DNA of 64,000 nucleotides from positions 496,001-560,000 of the forward strand of contig NZ_RBWU01000002.1 of the NCBI RefSeq assembly GCF_003634705.1, read 5' to 3'. Position numbers and translations under genes: made by a program. The notes beneath the pieces are model-generated. The model made no database searches. It was not told the DNA's origin and worked only from the letters and a program-made list of their open reading frames with translations. This DNA comes from Actinomadura pelletieri DSM 43383. Lineage in GTDB: Bacteria > Actinomycetota > Actinomycetes > Streptosporangiales > Streptosporangiaceae. Shown here one piece after another: positions 33,964 through 42,864 of the stretch (position 1 is its first letter; the number at the start of each line of letters is the position of its first letter).

Positions 33964-36128
33964 CGACGATCGACGAGGTCACCGTCACCGGTGACGGAAC
34001 CCAGAACACGTTCGGCAACACCGTCTCCCGCGATCTGATCGTCAACCAGCTCAGCTTCGTGCGCGGGCGTCCTTCGATGGTCCTGTCCGAGGGCGAGATC
34101 GAGGATCGTGTCGCGGAGTATGTGCGGGCCCGCAACCACGCCCTGATCGTGGACGTTCTCGCGCGGAACCACGCGATCGCGCTCGTCGGCCCCCCGGGCG
34201 CCGGGGTGGCGACGACGGCGATCGCGGCGCTGCGGGAACTGCGCTCAGATATGCCCATCCGCCTGTTCTCCACGGGGGAGGACGATGTGGAGGGGATCCC
34301 GGGCGCGGAGCGCGGTTACCTGGTCCGGGCCGGCGACGAGGACGAGACGCGGCTGCGGTCCTGTCTGGAGGCGGTCCGCGCGTCCGGCGGGTTCCTGCTG
34401 GTCGTGGGCACCGAGGGCGAGCAGGAGCCGTTCGCCGAGTTCCTCCCGGTGGTCGCGGTGGAGCCGCCGCCGGCGGAGGCCGTCTACCGGCGCCGGCTGG
34501 AACGTCGCGGGTTCGGCCGGACGGGCTGGCCGGGCTGGCCCCGGGCCGGGGAACTGCTGAAGGGCGCGCTGCCGGGGGACGCCCGCCGCCTCGCCGACCT
34601 GGTCGCGACGGCCGGTGACGAGATCGAGGTCGAGCGGGCCTATCTCGGCTGGAAGGACCAGGTGACCGGCTGGTTCGCCGACCATCCCGGGCTACGGGAC
34701 CAGACGCTGCTGGTGGCCGCGGCGACGATCGCCCCGGCGGACGAGACGAGCGTGTACGGGGCCGCGCTGTCCCTGGCCCGCCAACTCAAGATCAATGTGG
34801 AGGGCGGTGGGCTGGCCTGGTGCCCGTCCACTGGGCTGAGTGAACTGCTCGGCGCGGACCGGGCGGACGAGGGGATCGTGTTCCGCCGCCACGGCTACGC
34901 CGAGTCGGTCCTGCGGCATGTGTGGGACGACTATCCGCTGGCGCGTCTGGACCTGCTGTCCTGGCTGTCGACGCTGCCCACCGACGATGTGGTGGCGCTC
35001 GCTCCCGGTCTTCGACAGAAGCTCGTGGAGGTGTTCGCCGATCTCGGTGCCGAGCACGGGGCCGCGGAGAAGATCGTGCAGATGGCGGAGGCCTGGGCGG
35101 GGGACCGGCACCGGTCGGCGGACCTGGCCTATGTGGCGCTGGCCCGGACGTGCCTGCACCCGCTGGTCGGGGGGCGGGTCCGGAAGCGGCTGTACGACTG
35201 GTCCAGGTGGCGGCAGGCTCCGCAGACGTTGAAGCTGACCGTGGCACGGGTCTGCCAGGTCTTGGGCGAGACCCATGTGACGATCGCGCTGACCCGTCTG
35301 AAGCACCTCGCGACCCACGGCAACGAGCAACTGCTCGACGAGGTCCTCGATGTGGCGAGGACGCTCGCCGTGGCGCATCCGCGCGCGGTCTGCTACGCGG
35401 CCATGGACTGGTGCAGGACGTCGGTCGACCTGGCGTCGAACCAGGACGGTGCGCGCCGCGCCCACGCGGGGTTGCGGCTGTTGCTCGATCTGGCGCCGGC
35501 GGGGTGGACGGACGCCGTACTGAAGGTCATCGGGCATCTCGCCTGCCATCGCGGGGAGCGGATGCGGCAGGTCGCGTCCGACGCCGCGCTGGAACTGGCG
35601 GTGCGCCATCGGGGCGCGGTGGTCGGCGCGGTGATGGCTTGGGTGGTCAACGCGGACGACCGTCCGTACGAGGAGGCGGCTTCTCGCACGGGGTTCGGCA
35701 CGACGCTGTTCCTGCGTCTGGCGGCCGAGCGGGACGCCGCCGGGCTCGCCGTGACGCTGACCGGCCCGGACGCGGTGGCGCCGACGGCGTGCACGCCCGC
35801 GTGGAGCGTGGCACTGGCCGCCGAGGCGGGGCCGGCGGCCGGGCACGACGGCTTCGCCGAGGCGGCGGCCCTCTGGCTGGACACCGCGGTGGCACGGCCG
35901 GACCTGCGGTCCTGGATCGTGTCGATGTTCGAGGCGGCGACCGGCGACGACCCGGTGCGGTGCGCGTACATGGTGGGCTTCGTCCGCGGCTGGGCGGGCG
36001 AGCGCCGGTCCTGCCGAGACGTGCGGGACGACGTACTCGTCCGGCTCCTTCGTCCCGAGTGGCGGCGGTGGGTGCTGGCGGGCTGGGTGTGGTTGCGGCG
36101 AAGGTTCGAGGCCACGCACCGGTCGTGA
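33960..36128 (+). CDS. STAND-like protein with N-terminal amyloid-type motif and lysine-less P-loop
   Basis: 722 aa from ATG 33960 (ATGA overlap with the upstream stop). Residues 11-22 are GDGTQNTFGNTV, matching the C-terminus of the upstream protein. The NTPase-like region follows (ARNHALIVDVLARNHAIALVG), where the Walker A reads GPPGAGVATT: the invariant Lys is Val, so normal ATP binding is doubtful. GGFLLVVGTEGEQEP is the Walker B-like strand. The remaining ~450 residues are all-helical, HEAT/TPR-like, ending in an aromatic/basic helix (WRRWVLAGWVWLRRR). Ends in a strong terminator. Probably a scaffold that oligomerises through the motif. Confidence 0.8.
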   Translation: MTTIDEVTVTGDGTQNTFGNTVSRDLIVNQLSFVRGRPSMVLSEGEIEDRVAEYVRARNHALIVDVLARNHAIALVGPPGAGVATTAIAALRELRSDMPIRLFSTGEDDVEGIPGAERGYLVRAGDEDETRLRSCLEAVRASGGFLLVVGTEGEQEPFAEFLPVVAVEPPPAEAVYRRRLERRGFGRTGWPGWPRAGELLKGALPGDARRLADLVATAGDEIEVERAYLGWKDQVTGWFADHPGLRDQTLLVAAATIAPADETSVYGAALSLARQLKINVEGGGLAWCPSTGLSELLGADRADEGIVFRRHGYAESVLRHVWDDYPLARLDLLSWLSTLPTDDVVALAPGLRQKLVEVFADLGAEHGAAEKIVQMAEAWAGDRHRSADLAYVALARTCLHPLVGGRVRKRLYDWSRWRQAPQTLKLTVARVCQVLGETHVTIALTRLKHLATHGNEQLLDEVLDVARTLAVAHPRAVCYAAMDWCRTSVDLASNQDGARRAHAGLRLLLDLAPAGWTDAVLKVIGHLACHRGERMRQVASDAALELAVRHRGAVVGAVMAWVVNADDRPYEEAASRTGFGTTLFLRLAAERDAAGLAVTLTGPDAVAPTACTPAWSVALAAEAGPAAGHDGFAEAAALWLDTAVARPDLRSWIVSMFEAATGDDPVRCAYMVGFVRGWAGERRSCRDVRDDVLVRLLRPEWRRWVLAGWVWLRRRFEATHRS

Positions 36129-36177
36129 TGGCCCTGGCCGCCCGGCGCCTGCGGACGCGCCGGGTCCGGTCATGGGG

Positions 36178-36217
36178 AGGGGTGTCTTCGGGACGGTTCC
36201 GTCCCGAAGACACCCCT
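36178..36217. terminator. bidirectional terminator, perfect 18-bp stem
   Basis: AGGGGTGTCTTCGGGACG (36178-36195), loop GTTC, and the exact complement at 36200-36217. It lies between the convergent STAND-like and binding-protein genes. Confidence 0.85.
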
Positions 36218-36277
36218 CAACCCGGGCTCGTGCCGAGGTTTCGTGTCAAGGATCCCTGTGCGCTGGGGATCCCCGGG

Positions 36278-37342
36278 TCAGTTGGCCTGTTTGAGTGGCT
36301 TGAGATACTTGCCGGGTTCGGCGAGCTGCTTGTCGGCGATGGCCTTGAAGAAGGCGATCCGGGTCTGTTCGTTGGCCTGCCGCTTCATGACGTCGTCGAC
36401 GTTGCCGGAGTTGACGATCAGGGTGCCGGGGTTCCACCAACCCTCGGGCAGTTTCTTCCCGTCGCGCCTGCTCCGGACCATCATCTCGGTCGCGATATAG
36501 CCCTTGAGCCAGTGCTCGGGCGAGGCGAGGGCGAACAGGGACCCTTCTTTGACCGCCTTCAGCGCCGCGGGCTCCAGGTCGCAGGAACCGGCGAGGAATT
36601 TACGACCGGTCTGCTTCTTGATCAGGGGTAGGGAAACGCCGGCCTGGGCGCCGACTCCGAGGAAGCCGATGGCCTTCGGATTGTTCTTGACGAGTGCGTT
36701 CCAGGCGTTGTAGTTGGCGGTCGGCTCCGACTTGGTGTCGAACGGACCCTTGATCGTCAAGGTGGGGCGTTCCTTCTTGACCACCTCGATGATGCCCTTG
36801 ACCCGCTGTTCGAGCACGGGCAGGCCCGGGACGGGGTTGCCGATGACGAGATCGCCCTTGGTGCCCGCCGGAACGTGCTTGATGAACTCCTCGCCGAGCG
36901 TGCGTCCGACCTCGGTGTTGCTGTTGCCGACGAACAGGTTCGTCTTCGTCCCGGGCGGCGCGGCGGCGTCCACCGCGACGGTCGGGATCTCGTTCTCCGT
37001 CGCCTGCACGAGGGGGCGCGTGAAGAGATCGGGGGCCAGGGCCTGCAGGGCGATGCCGTCGGTGGAACTACGGATGGCCGAACGGAACAACTCGACCTGG
37101 ACCGGGCCGTTGACGCCGGTCGGCGCGGACGCGTTGAGCGTGACGTTGCCGTCCGCGGCGGCGGCGGCCTTGGCGCCGTACGCCATTTCCTGGAACGGGT
37201 TCTGCGTGGTGGTCGAGTAAATGAATCCGATCTTCAGTTTGCCGGACTTCTTCGCCTCCAAGCCGCCCGAACCGGAACCGCATCCCGCCAACGCGACGGT
37301 TCCTATCAGCACTGTGGCAAGAGTTAAGGGTCTGATCTTCAC
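36278..37342 (-). CDS. sugar-type ABC transporter substrate-binding lipoprotein (copy 1)
   Basis: 354 aa. The lipoprotein signal is MKIRPLTLATVLIGTVALAGC with the lipobox LAGC, followed by a Gly/Ser linker. The mature part is a type I periplasmic-binding fold (GFIYSTTTQNPFQEMAYGAKA ... VDAAAPPGTKTNLFVGNSNTEVG ... GPFDTKSEP). Anchored outside the membrane, it would deliver a ligand to the permease at 41800. Very similar to the copies at 37813 and 40709. It has its own leader and terminator and is not next to a permease. Ligand unknown; the fold fits ribose, AI-2-like or other sugars. Confidence 0.92.
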   Translation of the reverse strand: MKIRPLTLATVLIGTVALAGCGSGSGGLEAKKSGKLKIGFIYSTTTQNPFQEMAYGAKAAAAADGNVTLNASAPTGVNGPVQVELFRSAIRSSTDGIALQALAPDLFTRPLVQATENEIPTVAVDAAAPPGTKTNLFVGNSNTEVGRTLGEEFIKHVPAGTKGDLVIGNPVPGLPVLEQRVKGIIEVVKKERPTLTIKGPFDTKSEPTANYNAWNALVKNNPKAIGFLGVGAQAGVSLPLIKKQTGRKFLAGSCDLEPAALKAVKEGSLFALASPEHWLKGYIATEMMVRSRRDGKKLPEGWWNPGTLIVNSGNVDDVMKRQANEQTRIAFFKAIADKQLAEPGKYLKPLKQAN

Positions 37343-37369
37343 GTTCGCTCTCCTCGCGGGGGTGTTCAG

Positions 37370-37515
37370 AGACCGTTCCTGTGGCTCTCATGCCGCCTAC
37401 CACGGCGTAGCCGGAGGTCGCCCGCGACGGTGGAGGGAAAGAAGCCACCGATGCCCCAGGCGTACCGGCTGACCGCGAAGGTTGCAGTATTGCAGACCGA
37501 TGATGACGACGTTGG
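37370..37515 (-). pseudogene. strongly decayed relic of the ABC permease 3' end
   Basis: Read on the minus strand the segment gives VVIIGLQYCNLRGQPVRLG, which corresponds to GLQYFNIPANWSAFATGG near the end of the intact permease (41800-42864), followed by scrambled sequence up to the binding-protein leader. The DNA next to the start codon (GCTCTCCTCGCGGGGGTGTTCAGAGACC on the plus strand) matches that of the intact operon. It indicates that the duplicated unit contained the permease end plus the binding protein. Confidence 0.65.
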
Positions 37516-37637
37516 GCATAACGATAGAAAGGCGACTTGTGGTCACGCAGGGCGAGCGGCGCATTGCGGAAAGCCGACGGACGTTTTTTGGTCAATTCTT
37601 GACCGAAAAGAACGGTTGACCGCTCGGCGCTCGAACG

Positions 37638-37682
37638 CCAAGGGGCGTGCCGGAGCGGATGCCGCTCCGGCACGCCCCTTGG
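37638..37682. terminator. terminator with perfect 21-bp stem
   Basis: Arms 37638-37658 (CCAAGGGGCGTGCCGGAGCGG) and 37662-37682 are exact complements around a 3-nt loop. It follows binding-protein copy 2 (minus strand), so that gene is a separate transcription unit from copy 1. Confidence 0.85.
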
Positions 37683-37812
37683 GCCGCCATGGAAGACCGG
37701 GACACCGTCCCGGATGCCGGTCTCTCGGGTCAGGCCGCGCCCGAACCGCCGGCGAGCGCGGGAACGCCGCCGAGAACTCCGGTGATGTTCTGTGCGCTCG
37801 GTTCCGTCGGAT

Positions 37813-38877
37813 TCAGTTGGCCTGGTCGAGCGGCTTGAGGTACTTGTCGGGGTCGTCGAGCTGCTTGTCGGCGAGGGCCTTGAAGTAGGCGTTACGGCTC
37901 TGTTCGTTGGCCTGCCGCTTCATGACCTCGTCCACGTTGCTGCCGTTGACGACCAGGGTGCCGGGGTTCCACCAGCCCTGGGGCACCTTCTTCCCGTCGC
38001 GCTTGCTCTGGATCAGCATTTGGATCGCGATGTAGCCCTTGAGCCAGTGCTCGGGGGAGGAAAGGGCGAACAGGGACCCATCCTTGACCGCCTTCAGGGC
38101 CGCCGGGTCGAGGTCGCAGGATCCGGCGAGGAACTTGCGTCCGGTCTGCTTCTTGATGAGAGGCAGCGAGACGCCGTCCTGGGCACCGACACCGAGGAAG
38201 GCAATGGCCTTCGGGTTGTTCCTGACGATCGCGCTCCAGGCGTTGAAGTTGTCGGTCGGCTCGGACTTGGCGTCGAACGGGCCCTTGATCGTGAGGGTCG
38301 GACGTTCCTTCTTGATGACGGCGATGAGCCCCTGGATGCGCTGTTCGAGCAGGTGCAGTCCGGGGATGTCGTTGCCGATGACGACCTCGCCCTTGGTGCC
38401 CGCGGGGACGTTCTTGATGAATTCCTCGCCGAGCGCGCGTCCGACTTCGGTGTTGCTGTTGCCGACGAACAGTTTCGTCTTCGTCCCGGGAGGTGCCGCG
38501 GCGTCCACGGCGACGGTCTGGATGTCGTTGTCGGCGGCCTGGTTCAGCGGACGCACGAAGAGGTCGGGCGCGAGGCTCTGGAGGGCGATGCCGTCGGGGG
38601 AACTCCGGATCGCGGAGCGGAACAACTGGACTTGGACCGGGCCGTTGACGCCGGTCGGCGCGGACGCGTTGAGCGTGACGTCGCCGTCGGCCGCGGCGGC
38701 GGCCTTGGCGCCGTACGCCATTTCCTGGAACGGGTTCTGCGTGGTGGTCGCGTAGATGAATCCCAGTTTCAACCGGCCCGACTTCTTCTCCCCCGCACCG
38801 CCCGATCCGGAACCGCATCCCGCCAACGCGACGGTCCCGATCAGCATGGTGGCCAGGGCAAAAGATCTGATCTTCAC
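37813..38877 (-). CDS. sugar-type ABC transporter substrate-binding lipoprotein (copy 2)
   Basis: 354 aa. Signal MKIRSFALATMLIGTVALAGC with a lipobox, then GSGSGGAGEKKSGRLKLGFIYATTTQNP and the same type I binding fold as copies 1 and 3. Differences are scattered over the whole length, including the likely ligand cleft (DIPGLHLLEQRIQGL, EHWLKGYIAIQMLIQS), which fits either neutral drift or altered ligand preference. It is flanked by a terminator downstream and by a permease relic upstream, so it is probably expressed on its own and shares the permease/ATPase of the main operon. Confidence 0.92.
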   Translation of the reverse strand: MKIRSFALATMLIGTVALAGCGSGSGGAGEKKSGRLKLGFIYATTTQNPFQEMAYGAKAAAAADGDVTLNASAPTGVNGPVQVQLFRSAIRSSPDGIALQSLAPDLFVRPLNQAADNDIQTVAVDAAAPPGTKTKLFVGNSNTEVGRALGEEFIKNVPAGTKGEVVIGNDIPGLHLLEQRIQGLIAVIKKERPTLTIKGPFDAKSEPTDNFNAWSAIVRNNPKAIAFLGVGAQDGVSLPLIKKQTGRKFLAGSCDLDPAALKAVKDGSLFALSSPEHWLKGYIAIQMLIQSKRDGKKVPQGWWNPGTLVVNGSNVDEVMKRQANEQSRNAYFKALADKQLDDPDKYLKPLDQAN

Positions 38878-38894
38878 GTTTGCTCTCCTCGGGG

Positions 38895-39040
38895 TGTGCA
38901 GAGACCGGGCCTGTCGCTCCCACGCCGCCGACCGCGGCGCAGCAGACCGTCACGTACGACGATGGCGGAAGCGGATCGCCAATGCCGCACACGTTCCAGT
39001 TGGCCGGGAGGTTGAAGTATTGCAGATCGTCTATGGCCGC
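38895..39040 (-). pseudogene. relic of the ABC permease 3' end upstream of binding-protein copy 2
   Basis: The minus strand reads DDLQYFNLPANWNVCGIGDP, clearly matching LQYFNIPANWSAFATGG of the intact permease. Downstream the frame is lost, but base similarity (GAGACCGGGCCTGTCGCTCCCACGCCG versus GAGACCGAGCCTGTCGCTCTCACGGCG on the plus strand) continues to the leader. Better preserved than the relic at 37370, so this duplication is probably younger. Confidence 0.75.
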
Positions 39041-39118
39041 CTTCACCGGAACCCCGCGGCCCGACGGCCGATGGTCACGCGGAGCGAGGGGACCATCGAC
39101 CACCGGTTCGAGCCGCCA

Positions 39119-39161
39119 TGAGGCGTGCCGGGCCGGACGGAGTCCGACCCGGCACGCCTCA
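39119..39161. terminator. terminator downstream of the ABC ATPase gene
   Basis: TGAGGCGTGCCGGG (39119-39132) pairs exactly with 39148-39161; inside, CGGAC-gga-GTCCG extends the stem after one mismatch. It ends the permease-binding protein-ATPase operon on the minus strand. Confidence 0.85.
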
Positions 39162-39190
39162 CCGGCTCTCGTGCCCCTGTGCGGGCGGGA

Positions 39191-40693
39191 TCACTTCCCG
39201 TTGCCCGTGTTGGAGATCCGGACGATGGTGTGCTGGTCCAGGTCCGAGCCCGACAGATGGGCGGCGACCTTGCCGCGGTGGAACACCAGGACGCGGTCGC
39301 AGGCGGTGGTCAGCTCCTCCAGGTCGGTGGAGGCGAGCAGGACCACGGCTCCTTCCTCGGCGGCGGTCCGGATGAGGTCGTGGATCTCGGCCTTGGCGCC
39401 GACGTCCACACCCCGGGTCGGGTCGTCCAGCAGCAGAACCGTGGGAGAGGCGTCCAACCATTTGGCGAGGACGACCTTCTGCTGGTTGCCGCCCGACAGC
39501 AGCCCGACCCGCTGTTCCACGTCCCGGCACCGGATCCGGAGCCGGTCGGCGTGACCGCGGGCCCGTGTCCGCAGCGCCTTGCCGCGCACGACGAGGCCGT
39601 CGCGGCTCAGCCCGACCGAGCGGACCTGCCCGATGTTCTGCCAGATCGGCTGGTCCAGCATCAGACCACGACCGCGCCGGTCGCCCGAGACCACGGCGAC
39701 ACCCGCGCCGATGGCCCGCCGCAGACCCTTGGGAACGGGACGGTCACCGGGAAGCCGGACGGTGCCGCTGGTCGGGCGCCGCAGCCCCGCGACCAGTTCC
39801 AGGACCGCCAGATGCCCGGCACCCGCCAGACCGGTGACGCCGACGATCTCCCCGGCGTGAACCTGGAGGTCCACATCGGTGAGGACGTCGTCGACCGAGA
39901 CGTTCCGCAGGCTCAGCTCGATCTCCGACCGCACGGTCCGCGGGGCCGCCTCGGCCGCCGCCACGGCCTCCGGCCGCGGACCCAGCATCGCCGAGACGAT
40001 GTCGTCGATCTCCAGGTCCTTGCGGTCGGCGCCGCTCAGCACCGTCCGGCCGTCCCGCAACACCGTGATCATGTCGCTGAGCTGCATGACCTCTTCGAGG
40101 ATGTGCGAGACGAAGACGACCCCGACCTGGCGGTCGCGCAGGACCTGCAGGATGCCCAGCAGCCGGTCCGAGCCGTCCCGGTCCAGCGCCGAGGTCGGCT
40201 CGTCCAGGATGAGCACGCGCGGGTTGGTGAGCAGAGCGCGGCAGATCTCGACCAGCTGGCGCTGTCCGAGCGACAGCTCCCGGACGAGGGTCCGCAGGTC
40301 GACGTTCAGCCCCAGCTCGGACAGGATCGGCCGGGCCGCCTCGACCATGGCGCCGCGGTTCAGGAACGGGCCGCGCCGTGGTTCGCGCAACGGAAAGAGG
40401 TTGGCGATGATGTCGAGGTCGGGGAAGAGGTTGAGTTCCTGCGACACCACCGCGACGCCGTGCCCGACGGCGTCGGCGGTGGAGTGGAACGAGACGGGGG
40501 AGCCGTCCAGGGTGAGCGTCCCGGAGTCGGGACGGATGGTGCCCGAGAGCACCTTCACCATGGTCGACTTCCCCGCCCCGTTCTCGCCCAGGAGCGCATG
40601 CACCGACCCCGGCTCGACATTGAGCGAGCCGTCGGCGAGCGCGGTGACGCCGCCGTAGGTCTTGGTGATGTTCTGTGCGCTCAGCACGGTCAT
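39191..40693 (-). CDS. sugar ABC transporter ATP-binding protein (RbsA/MglA type, two NBDs)
   Basis: 500 aa with two fused nucleotide-binding domains. Domain 1 has Walker A GENGAGKSTM, signature LSLGQRQLVEI and Walker B VLILDEPTSALD. Domain 2 has a degenerate Walker A (GLAGAGHLAVLE), signature LSGGNQQKVVLAKWL and Walker B VLLLDDPTRGVD. The asymmetry is typical of RbsA/MglA. Third gene of the operon permease-binding protein-ATPase, 15 bp after binding-protein copy 3. Confidence 0.95.
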   Translation of the reverse strand: MTVLSAQNITKTYGGVTALADGSLNVEPGSVHALLGENGAGKSTMVKVLSGTIRPDSGTLTLDGSPVSFHSTADAVGHGVAVVSQELNLFPDLDIIANLFPLREPRRGPFLNRGAMVEAARPILSELGLNVDLRTLVRELSLGQRQLVEICRALLTNPRVLILDEPTSALDRDGSDRLLGILQVLRDRQVGVVFVSHILEEVMQLSDMITVLRDGRTVLSGADRKDLEIDDIVSAMLGPRPEAVAAAEAAPRTVRSEIELSLRNVSVDDVLTDVDLQVHAGEIVGVTGLAGAGHLAVLELVAGLRRPTSGTVRLPGDRPVPKGLRRAIGAGVAVVSGDRRGRGLMLDQPIWQNIGQVRSVGLSRDGLVVRGKALRTRARGHADRLRIRCRDVEQRVGLLSGGNQQKVVLAKWLDASPTVLLLDDPTRGVDVGAKAEIHDLIRTAAEEGAVVLLASTDLEELTTACDRVLVFHRGKVAAHLSGSDLDQHTIVRISNTGNGK

Positions 40694-40708
40694 GTCAGCA
40701 CCGTCAAA

Positions 40709-41776
40709 TCAGTTGGCCTGGTCGAGTGGCTTGAGGTACTTGTTCGGGTTGGCGATCTGCTCGGCGACGATCGACTTGAAGAACTCGGTCCGGGTCTGCT
40801 CGTTGGTCTGCCGCTTCATGATCGCGTCGATGTTCTCGGAGTTGATGATCAGGGTGCCGGGGTTCCACCAGCCCTCGGGCAGCTTGGTGCCCTCGCGCTT
40901 GCTCTTGGCCAGCAGCTCGATCGCGACATAGCCCTTCAGCCAGTGCTCCGGCGAGGACAGGGCGAACAGGGACCCGTCCTTGACGGCCTTCAGCGCGGCC
41001 GGGTCGATGTCGCAGGACCCGGCGAGGAACTTGCGTCCGGTCTGCTTCTGGATCAGAGGCAGGGAGACGCCGTCCTGGCCACCGACACCGAGGAAGGCGA
41101 TGGCCTTCGGGTTGGCCTTGACGATGGAGTTCCAGGCGTTGAAGTTGTCGGTCGGCTCGGACTTGGCGTCGAACGGACCCTTGATCGTCAGCTCGGGCCG
41201 CTCCTTCTTGATGACGGAGGTGAGGCCCTCGATGCGCTGTTCGAGCAGGCGCAGACCGGGAATGTCGTTGCCGATGACGACCTCGCCCTTGGTGCCCGGC
41301 GGGACGTGCTTGATGAACTCCTTGCCGAGCGCGATGCCGACCTCGGTGTTGCTGTTGCCGACGAACAGCTTGGTCTTCGTCCCGGGAGGCGCGGCGGCGT
41401 CCACCGCGACGGTCGGGACGCCGTTGTCGGCGGCCTGGTTCAGCGGACGCACGAACAGGTCGGGCGCGAGGCTCTGCAGGGCGATGCCGTCCGTCGAGTT
41501 GCGTAGCGCGGAACGGAACAGCTGAACCTGCTGCGGGCCGTTGATCCCGGTCGGCGCGGCCGCGTTCAGCGTGACCTTGCCGTCCGCGGCGGCGGCGGCC
41601 TTGGCGCCGTACGCCATTTCCTGGAACGGGTTCTGCGTGGTGGTCGCGTACATGAAGCCGAGCTTCAGCGTGCCCGTCTTCTTGTCTCCCGAGCCGCCTT
41701 CGTCGCTTGATCCGCAACCGGCCAGGGCGACCGTACCTATCAGCACTGTGGCCAGGGTGAATGACCTGATCTTCAC
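40709..41776 (-). CDS. sugar-type ABC transporter substrate-binding lipoprotein (copy 3, in the complete operon)
   Basis: 355 aa. Signal MKIRSFTLATVLIGTVALAGC with a lipobox, then an acidic linker SSDEGGSGDKKTG and the type I binding fold. It lies directly between permease and ATPase genes, so it is probably the ancestral binding protein; copies 2 and 1 downstream derive from it. The leader contains GAGGAGAG before the ATG. Confidence 0.94.
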   Translation of the reverse strand: MKIRSFTLATVLIGTVALAGCGSSDEGGSGDKKTGTLKLGFMYATTTQNPFQEMAYGAKAAAAADGKVTLNAAAPTGINGPQQVQLFRSALRNSTDGIALQSLAPDLFVRPLNQAADNGVPTVAVDAAAPPGTKTKLFVGNSNTEVGIALGKEFIKHVPPGTKGEVVIGNDIPGLRLLEQRIEGLTSVIKKERPELTIKGPFDAKSEPTDNFNAWNSIVKANPKAIAFLGVGGQDGVSLPLIQKQTGRKFLAGSCDIDPAALKAVKDGSLFALSSPEHWLKGYVAIELLAKSKREGTKLPEGWWNPGTLIINSENIDAIMKRQTNEQTRTEFFKSIVAEQIANPNKYLKPLDQAN

Positions 41777-41799
41777 GTTTGCTCTCCTCGCGGGGGTGT

Positions 41800-42864
41800 T
41801 CAGAGACCGAGCCTGTCGCTCTCACGGCGCCGACGGCGACGTACCAGGCTGTCCAGCGCGACGGCGGCGAGAATGACACCGCCGGTCGCGAACGCGCTCC
41901 AGTTGGCGGGGATGTTGAAGTACTGCAGACCACTGGTGACGACGCTCAGGAGCACCGCGCCGAGGCAGGCGCCGATCACGGTCGCGCTGCCACCGCGCAG
42001 CGGCGTTCCGCCGATGATGGCGGCGGCGATCGCGGAAAGTTCGAATCCGGTACCGATGTTGGGGTCACCGGACGTGAAGAAGGCCAGCCCCAGGACGCCG
42101 GACAGGCCCGCGAGCAGACCGATCAGGACCAGCGCCTGCATGCGCACCTTGGGGATGGAGATGCCGGAGAACGTCGCGGCGTCGGGGTTCGAGCCGATCG
42201 AGCGCACCCGGTAACCGAACGGGGTGAACCTCAGGACCAGCGTGAGCAGCACCGCGACGATGATCAGCACCCACACGCTGGTCGGGACCCCGAGCGTCTT
42301 GCCGCCGAGAATCGTGAAGAACGAGCTCTCCAGCGGCAGGCCCGTGACCTGCTTGCCGTCGCTCAACGCGAGTGTCAGTCCGCGGAAGACCGACAGCGTG
42401 GCCAGCGTGGCGACGATCGCCGGAATGCCCACGAACTGCACGATCAGCGCGTTGATGAGGCCGAGGAAGCCGCCGAGCAGGATGCCGAGGATCGCCGCCG
42501 GCCAGGCCGGCAGTCCCTCGTTCATCATCACCCCGGTCGCGATCACCGTGAGCCCGAACGTCGATCCCACCGACAGGTCGATCTCGCGCATCGACAACAG
42601 GTAGGACATACCGCAGGCGAGCAGGCCCACGTAGACCGCCGACTGGAGGGTGTCCAGAAGCTGGCCGACCCGGAAGAACTCCGGGTGCAGGATGCTGATG
42701 AAAGCGACCAGCGCCAGGGTCGCGATCAGGACGCTCGTGGCCTCCCCACGCCCGGCCCGGACGGCCAGTACCGGAAGCTTGGCCTGGGTCAGTGAAGCGG
42801 CCTGTCCCCAGCCCCGTGCCGGTTCGACCTTGTTGTCCGTATCGGACTGCCGTTGGGCGGTCAC
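41800..42864 (-). CDS. sugar ABC transporter permease (RbsC type)
   Basis: 354 aa with 8-10 membrane segments. MREIDLSVGSTFGLTVIATGVMM and NALIVQFVGIPAIVATLATLSVFRG are hallmark RbsC/AraH motifs, and IAAAIIGGTPLRGGSATVIG is the conserved late segment. The last ~45 residues (LQYFNIPANWSAFATGG ... RRRRRRESDRLGL) are those copied as relics upstream of binding-protein copies 1 and 2. First gene of the operon; it is divergent from the GMC oxidoreductase with a 202-bp promoter region between. Confidence 0.94.
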   Translation of the reverse strand: MTAQRQSDTDNKVEPARGWGQAASLTQAKLPVLAVRAGRGEATSVLIATLALVAFISILHPEFFRVGQLLDTLQSAVYVGLLACGMSYLLSMREIDLSVGSTFGLTVIATGVMMNEGLPAWPAAILGILLGGFLGLINALIVQFVGIPAIVATLATLSVFRGLTLALSDGKQVTGLPLESSFFTILGGKTLGVPTSVWVLIIVAVLLTLVLRFTPFGYRVRSIGSNPDAATFSGISIPKVRMQALVLIGLLAGLSGVLGLAFFTSGDPNIGTGFELSAIAAAIIGGTPLRGGSATVIGACLGAVLLSVVTSGLQYFNIPANWSAFATGGVILAAVALDSLVRRRRRRESDRLGL

